Source: Amaurobius ferox (lineage: Eukaryota; Arthropoda; Arachnida; Araneae; Amaurobiidae). From it: a stretch of 64,000 nt of DNA. Position numbers and translations under genes: made by a program. Below, one piece after another: positions 53,827 through 59,800 of this stretch. Each line of letters starts with the position of its first letter. Within the stretch, counting starts at the first letter, position 1. Location of the stretch: contig OX578136.1 in NCBI GenBank assembly GCA_951213105.1, positions 160,258,178-160,322,177 on the forward strand. Direction: 5' to 3'. The notes below the pieces were generated by a model. The model worked only from the letters and a program-made list of their open reading frames with translations, had not been told where the DNA came from and did not search any database.

Positions 53827-56800
53827 ATAAATAAATAAGATAAAATTAAAAATAAAATTAAAATAGTTATACTAATTTAAAACATGATCAGTGTCATACC
53901 CTGGTTCAAATACAATACGGTGGAAAATTAATTAATTATGATATGATAGGAAATATCAGACAAAAGGAAAACAATGCTACCATAACAGACAAAAAGATCT
54001 AAATTTTAAATATGAATAATACACATGAATTTATCAACATTCAAGAGCGAAGCATACTTATCAAGTTCAAACAACAAAGCATTATCAAAATCTGGAGGCT
54101 CAAAATATTAAAATGACAAAATAAGAGAAATGATACAATCCGAAAATATGAATTAGGATAGAAGCTCTGTGAATCCAGCTTATCAAGGATCTTTGCATCC
54201 ACAGAGGTTCCAAATGTGTTTCGCTTAACGATACAGCCACATGGCTGAAATAACGTCAAAAGATCCGACACATTTCCAGACTATAACATAAACGAAAATG
54301 ACAAAAAATAAGCAAAAGGAAATTGGAAGGAATATAATGAAAGTGCATTAAGCAAACATATAAGCAATCTAACCAACAATCCACAATGATTCGGATAGAA
54401 TTAAAGTCATACCTTTCTTCACCATTATACAAGACACATTTTCGTTACACTAAACAAAGTATTAGGAAAGAGTACAAGAGAGCGCCATCTGATGTGAATT
54501 ATAGGAAATACTTCTGCATGTTTAACTATACATATTTATAAGTTTCAAACCCAAAAAATAGAGATATAAAGATAAAATAAATAAATTTAAAATAATAAAA
54601 TAAAAAAATACGCAATAAACTCAGTAATAATTAATAATTAACAGTTATATAATATGTATCCAAAATTTATTACTAAGACATTAAAATCTCAAAGAATATT
54701 TTAATGTTCAAAGTATACAATAGCAATTTCAAATTAGACTAAAACAATAAATAATATATTATAAATATTATTCAAAATTTCTAAAGTGATATTTAACAAA
54801 ATTAACTGGATATGATTCAGTCTTACAGTATCGAAATAAATCTGCAAGATGGTTACTGTATTGTGTATTTTCACATAACCTAAAAATCCTATGAAATTGA
54901 TTTATTAAAATATTTTTATATACCTGTTTACTCATACATGAGTTAAAATTGATTATCTTGTGAATTTTAAAAGGAAAACTTTTTCTTTTATCATAAATGT
55001 TTGACAAAAATGAATATTCATTATTAAGAGATAGAGTTACATCTAAGAAATTAACGCTAGACGAGAAGTTGCTTTCGTTTGGTAAAAGGGATAAATTTGG
55101 AGGATAAAAATCAAAATCTATATCATTAGATGAGGGAGCTATTTTAATGAGAATAACATCGTCAATATATCTGTAGAATGTATATGCAGAGTTTATAAAA
55201 TTTGACTCGTAAAAGTGTAGATGAAGATTTGCGAGAGCTGAACTGGCAGAGCCACCCTGTGGAACACCCTTAATTTGCATGTAAATTTTATTGCCTTGCA
55301 TCAAGTAATTATTAAAAATTACACACTTGAGAAGGTACTTTCTGGTAGGTCGGACGGTCTGGGTTTCAACAACAACAACACTTGAGAAGGTGGTGCACGA
55401 AAGAATGATCTATATCTAAATTTTGTCTATTATAGAAAGATTTAATAATATCCCAAGTTACTTTATATAGATCTTTTATGTCAATATTGTTGAAAAGGTC
55501 CTTAAAGTCATACGTTTTAAAACCCAAAATATTAATCGTATCCAACTTTTGAATTAATTGATAACTGTTATTAATAATATGAGAAGTTGAATTATCATTT
55601 ATATTAGAGATGATTTTATTAAGAATAACCAAAAGAGATTTACTAGCGACAGTTGCATAAGATTTATGTCCTATAGTTACAGATCTAAAAGAGATAGGAT
55701 TTTTATGAAATTTTGGGATCATGACAATATAAGGGAATCTAAGATTGTTGCAAGGTAATTTTAATAATTTATGAAAAGCAATAATTTTCTTAGATATGGA
55801 TGTTGCTGAAGAATCAATTTTTTTAAAAATATCATTGTGATTTAAGAAATCGTTTAAGATTTGTACATAATATTTTTTACATATGATGGCGTAATTGTTG
55901 GCAGCTTTATCCACATATGTGATGACAAATTGTGATTTTAATTCATTAATTTCCTGCTTCAAGTTTGTATAGTTAAATGTAGGTTTAGTTATAGGCAAGT
56001 TACTTAAAAGATGTTTGATGTTTGTCAGAATGCTAACCTTCCACATATCGAAAGCTTCAATAGGATAGTTTTTACTGCAAGCAATTTTGTATATGAATTT
56101 TTCTAGATCAATATTTAGTTGTTTAATTAAAAGAGAGTGATTTAATGTATTTTGGATTCGGAATTTGGTACCATAAAGCATAAGATTTTTAAGTGCTACA
56201 TTTTGAACAATATTGAGATCACCAGTAATTATGTGTTTATGATTGCTGTCTATATATTTAGAATAGTTTGGCTGGTTACAGACACATATTAAATTGGGAG
56301 AGGAATTTTGATTTATAATAGATTTAGATATATCATTGTAATTGAAAATTTGCCTACCTAAAGGGGTATTATATTTAAATGTTTTGAAAATTTGAGTATT
56401 AGGAACAGGAAAGCAGTGTTTATATTGCTTAAATAAATAATTAAAATTTATATTATTGTAAAGGGAATTTTTGTAATTAATTACACAATAAGTATTATAT
56501 GTTTTATTTGGATGATAATTAGAGGTAGAAAAGGGTTGAATGTACAGATGGAGGTTTATAAAATAAGCTCTTGTTATAATTAGATCATATAAAAGGTGTG
56601 AAAAATGCTCATCCTGATTAAATGACTTTAAGAATATATTATAAACTTGATTTAATATTTGTTTTTTAATATTGAATACCCAGGTTTTTAAGGAATTTAT
56701 GTTACATGAAGATTTAAAGTTTTTTCTTAACTCAGTAATTTTAGCTTTTATGTTCAGATTTTGACACTTTTTGTTGTTGTAATTTCCTCGCTTAGATCTT

Positions 56801-59800
56801 TTTGATGAGGCACTAAACGAATTATAATTAAGGATGTTAAATATAGAGATATCAAAATTTGAATTTTTATAGGTAGTTTTTACTACATTTTTATTATTAT
56901 ACATTTGATTTAATCCATATGGAAAAATAGTTTTATGCTGTTTGATTAGTGAATTTTCAAAATATAATCTATCAGCCGGATTCTTTACCATATCTAGAAT
57001 CAAAATTGAAATATTATCAATACCATGATGGTCAAAGTGGGCATATTCAAAATTATTGCCAGTGTGATGATATGCAGGAGGAGGAAGTTGTGTATTGAGT
57101 GATGCGCGAGAACTAAATTTCTTAATATGGTTACGATGAACATTAAAACGAAGGTGAAGAGGGGTGCTTGTTTGTCCAATATATGAGATATTACAAGATA
57201 CACAAGTTAATTTGTATATGCAGTTATACACTTTACAAAAAGTTAAATATTTAGGGTTATTATTATTAATCTGAGAGGGTAAAGCTAAAGGACAGGTCTT
57301 ACATCGTTTATCCCTGCAAGAACGAAAATACATGAGTTTTGGTGAGTAATGATGGCTTGACATCGAAGAGTGTCTACAAAACATGAAAGAGAAATAATTG
57401 GTTGCTTGATATCGATCCCCTATATCCCAATTTATATAGGTTACCGGGCACTAATGTATTGATTAACAATTACACTATTTTGCCAGGCGCTAACAAAAAA
57501 TAATGAAACTAATCATAGTAGAGATTTTCATAGAGTTAATAAATGTACAAAGTATAACGGTTAGATCCAATATTTAATTATAAATAAATGAGAATATATA
57601 ATTTCTTGAATATATATAAAACTAAATATAAATATTAATATATATTAATATAAATATAAACTTGATTATTATAATATATATACACTCAAATTACTTAGAG
57701 GCAAAGAGCACTAAAAGATAAAGAGAGAGAGCTGCACTGATAAGTGCATTTTTACCCAAAACTAACATGAAATTCAAATTATCACTAAGATATGCCTAAA
57801 GGGGGAAAACAAGTAAGGAAAGAGAGGGTATGAGATACTACAGTATTTGAACATTACTAAAATAAAATAATCAAATTTAATTACAGGAAATAAAAGACAG
57901 TATATGAACATTAAAGTAACTAAAATTAAGATGTATAAACTCATATATAAATACATATACACACATAAATAAGAATACATATCCATCTATTTATATATAT
58001 AAACATATATATAAGTAAAAAAAAAAAAAAAAAAAAAAAATAATAATAAAATAAAATAAAATAAATAGGGGGGGGGGGGGGAGAAAAAGAGCAAGTTAAA
58101 TTACAAATAGGCAAATTGCTACGAGGTAGTAAGAACACAGGATAGACAAGTATTTCATTCAGAAAATTATGAATAAACTCAACATGTAATGTCAAACATT
58201 AAAAATATGAAATATAATAAACAGATAATATAATTAAAGGATTACATAGACTTTTGAAGATAATTCTAGCACAATTCAAAAGGTCACATAAAACTATTAT
58301 AAAGAATTTATATACTCTAACCATTAACATGCGCATGTGCAGCATAAATTAATGGAAGATTGTTAATTATTGTTATTAATATCAGTTAATAACTACAGTA
58401 CTACAGATTCAATATAGAACTAACATTTGTAAATTTGCGCATATGCAGCAGATATTTTACAATGTGTCAATAATAAATAAATAAGATAAAATTAAAAATA
58501 AAATTAAAATAGTTATACTAATTTAAAACATGATCAGTGTCATACCCTGGTTCAAATACAATACGGTGGAAAATTAATTAATTATGATATGATAGGAAAT
58601 ATCAGACAAAAGGAAAACAATGCTACCATAACAGACAAAAAGATCTAAATTTTAAATATGAATAATACACATGAATTTATCAACATTCAAGAGCGAAGCA
58701 TACTTATCAAGTTCAAACAACAAAGCATTATCAAAATCTGGAGGCTCAAAATATTAAAATGACAAAATAAGAGAAATGATACAATCCGAAAATATGAATT
58801 AGGATAGAAGCTCTGTGAATCCAGCTTATCAAGGATCTTTGCATCCACAGAGGTTCCAAATGTGTTTCGCTTAACGATACAGCCACATGGCTGAAATAAC
58901 GTCAAAAGATCCGACACATTTCCAGACTATAACATAAACGAAAATGACAAAAAATAAGCAAAAGGAAATTGGAAGGAATATAATGAAAGTGCATTAAGCA
59001 AACATATAAGCAATCTAACCAACAATCCACAATGATTCGGATAGAATTAAAGTCATACCTTTCTTCACCATATAAATACAGACACATATATGGGTGTTCA
59101 CTACACAATATATAGCTGAGCATATACTTAGTAAAAGTCGTATGCTGGAAAAGTCAGGAATATAAGGATTGTCGTTTATAAAGAGCTAATCATTCCATTT
59201 TCTTGTTAAAAAATGTTCCATTAAGCAAAATAGGGTATTTACTAGTTTGCTGAAAGCAAAGCAAGTTTCCTTCATGTTAGGAAAATAAAAATTGCTGTCA
59301 TACAAGTAAAAGTAGGACCAATTACCACTGGTTCTGATTTTGTTGATGAGACTGCTGTTTGTCTTGTCTTGACAATGTAAATTTCTTTTACTTTAATTGC
59401 CAGGTGATGCTGTTATTTCTTTTATTATTATTATTTATTCTGCTTAACACATTTAGTGTCATAGTGGGTATTTTCATTTTATAATTGAAATATCGATTTT
59501 GGCAGTGCATTCAATGTGTTTATAATAAAACTTTTTCCCAGATGCTTTTGAAACAGTTTGAACACATTTGTGTAACTAAAACCATGTATTTTGTTTATAC
59601 TGAAAATGAAAAAATGTTTATGCATTAAAAGTATTTTTATGTTCAAATATGAACAACAAAAATTGCCATGCTTTCCCTTGAGTGTGTTGGTATCATATTG
59701 TGCAGTTTATAAAGCACTACCTAACAGAATTCAAGCTTGTAAGTCTATAGAAAAGCATTAAATGACAATTTACAGAAATGTCAGTTTTAGTAAATTATTA

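Larger units (their letters stand above)
53824..59071 (-). mobile_element. Naiad-type Penelope-like retroelement, copy 2, with pseudo-LTRs
   Basis: Bounded by two 602-bp direct repeats (53824-54425 and 58470-59071) at a constant offset of 4646 bp, which by eye are identical: the pseudo-LTR arrangement of Penelope-like elements. Between them, on the minus strand, lies one coding region from 57384 to 54768, interrupted by a 41-bp SINE tail. The region 57385-58469 is a 5' leader with an A-run and G-run (58018-58081). The protein is a relative of copy 1, but clearly a different family. Confidence 0.88.

Noticed and set aside
58687..58917. A 76-residue frame present identically at 54041-54271 and 58687-58917.
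   Set aside because: It is duplicated because it lies in the two pseudo-LTRs of Naiad copy 2. It lacks recognisable domains and overlaps a structured RNA segment.
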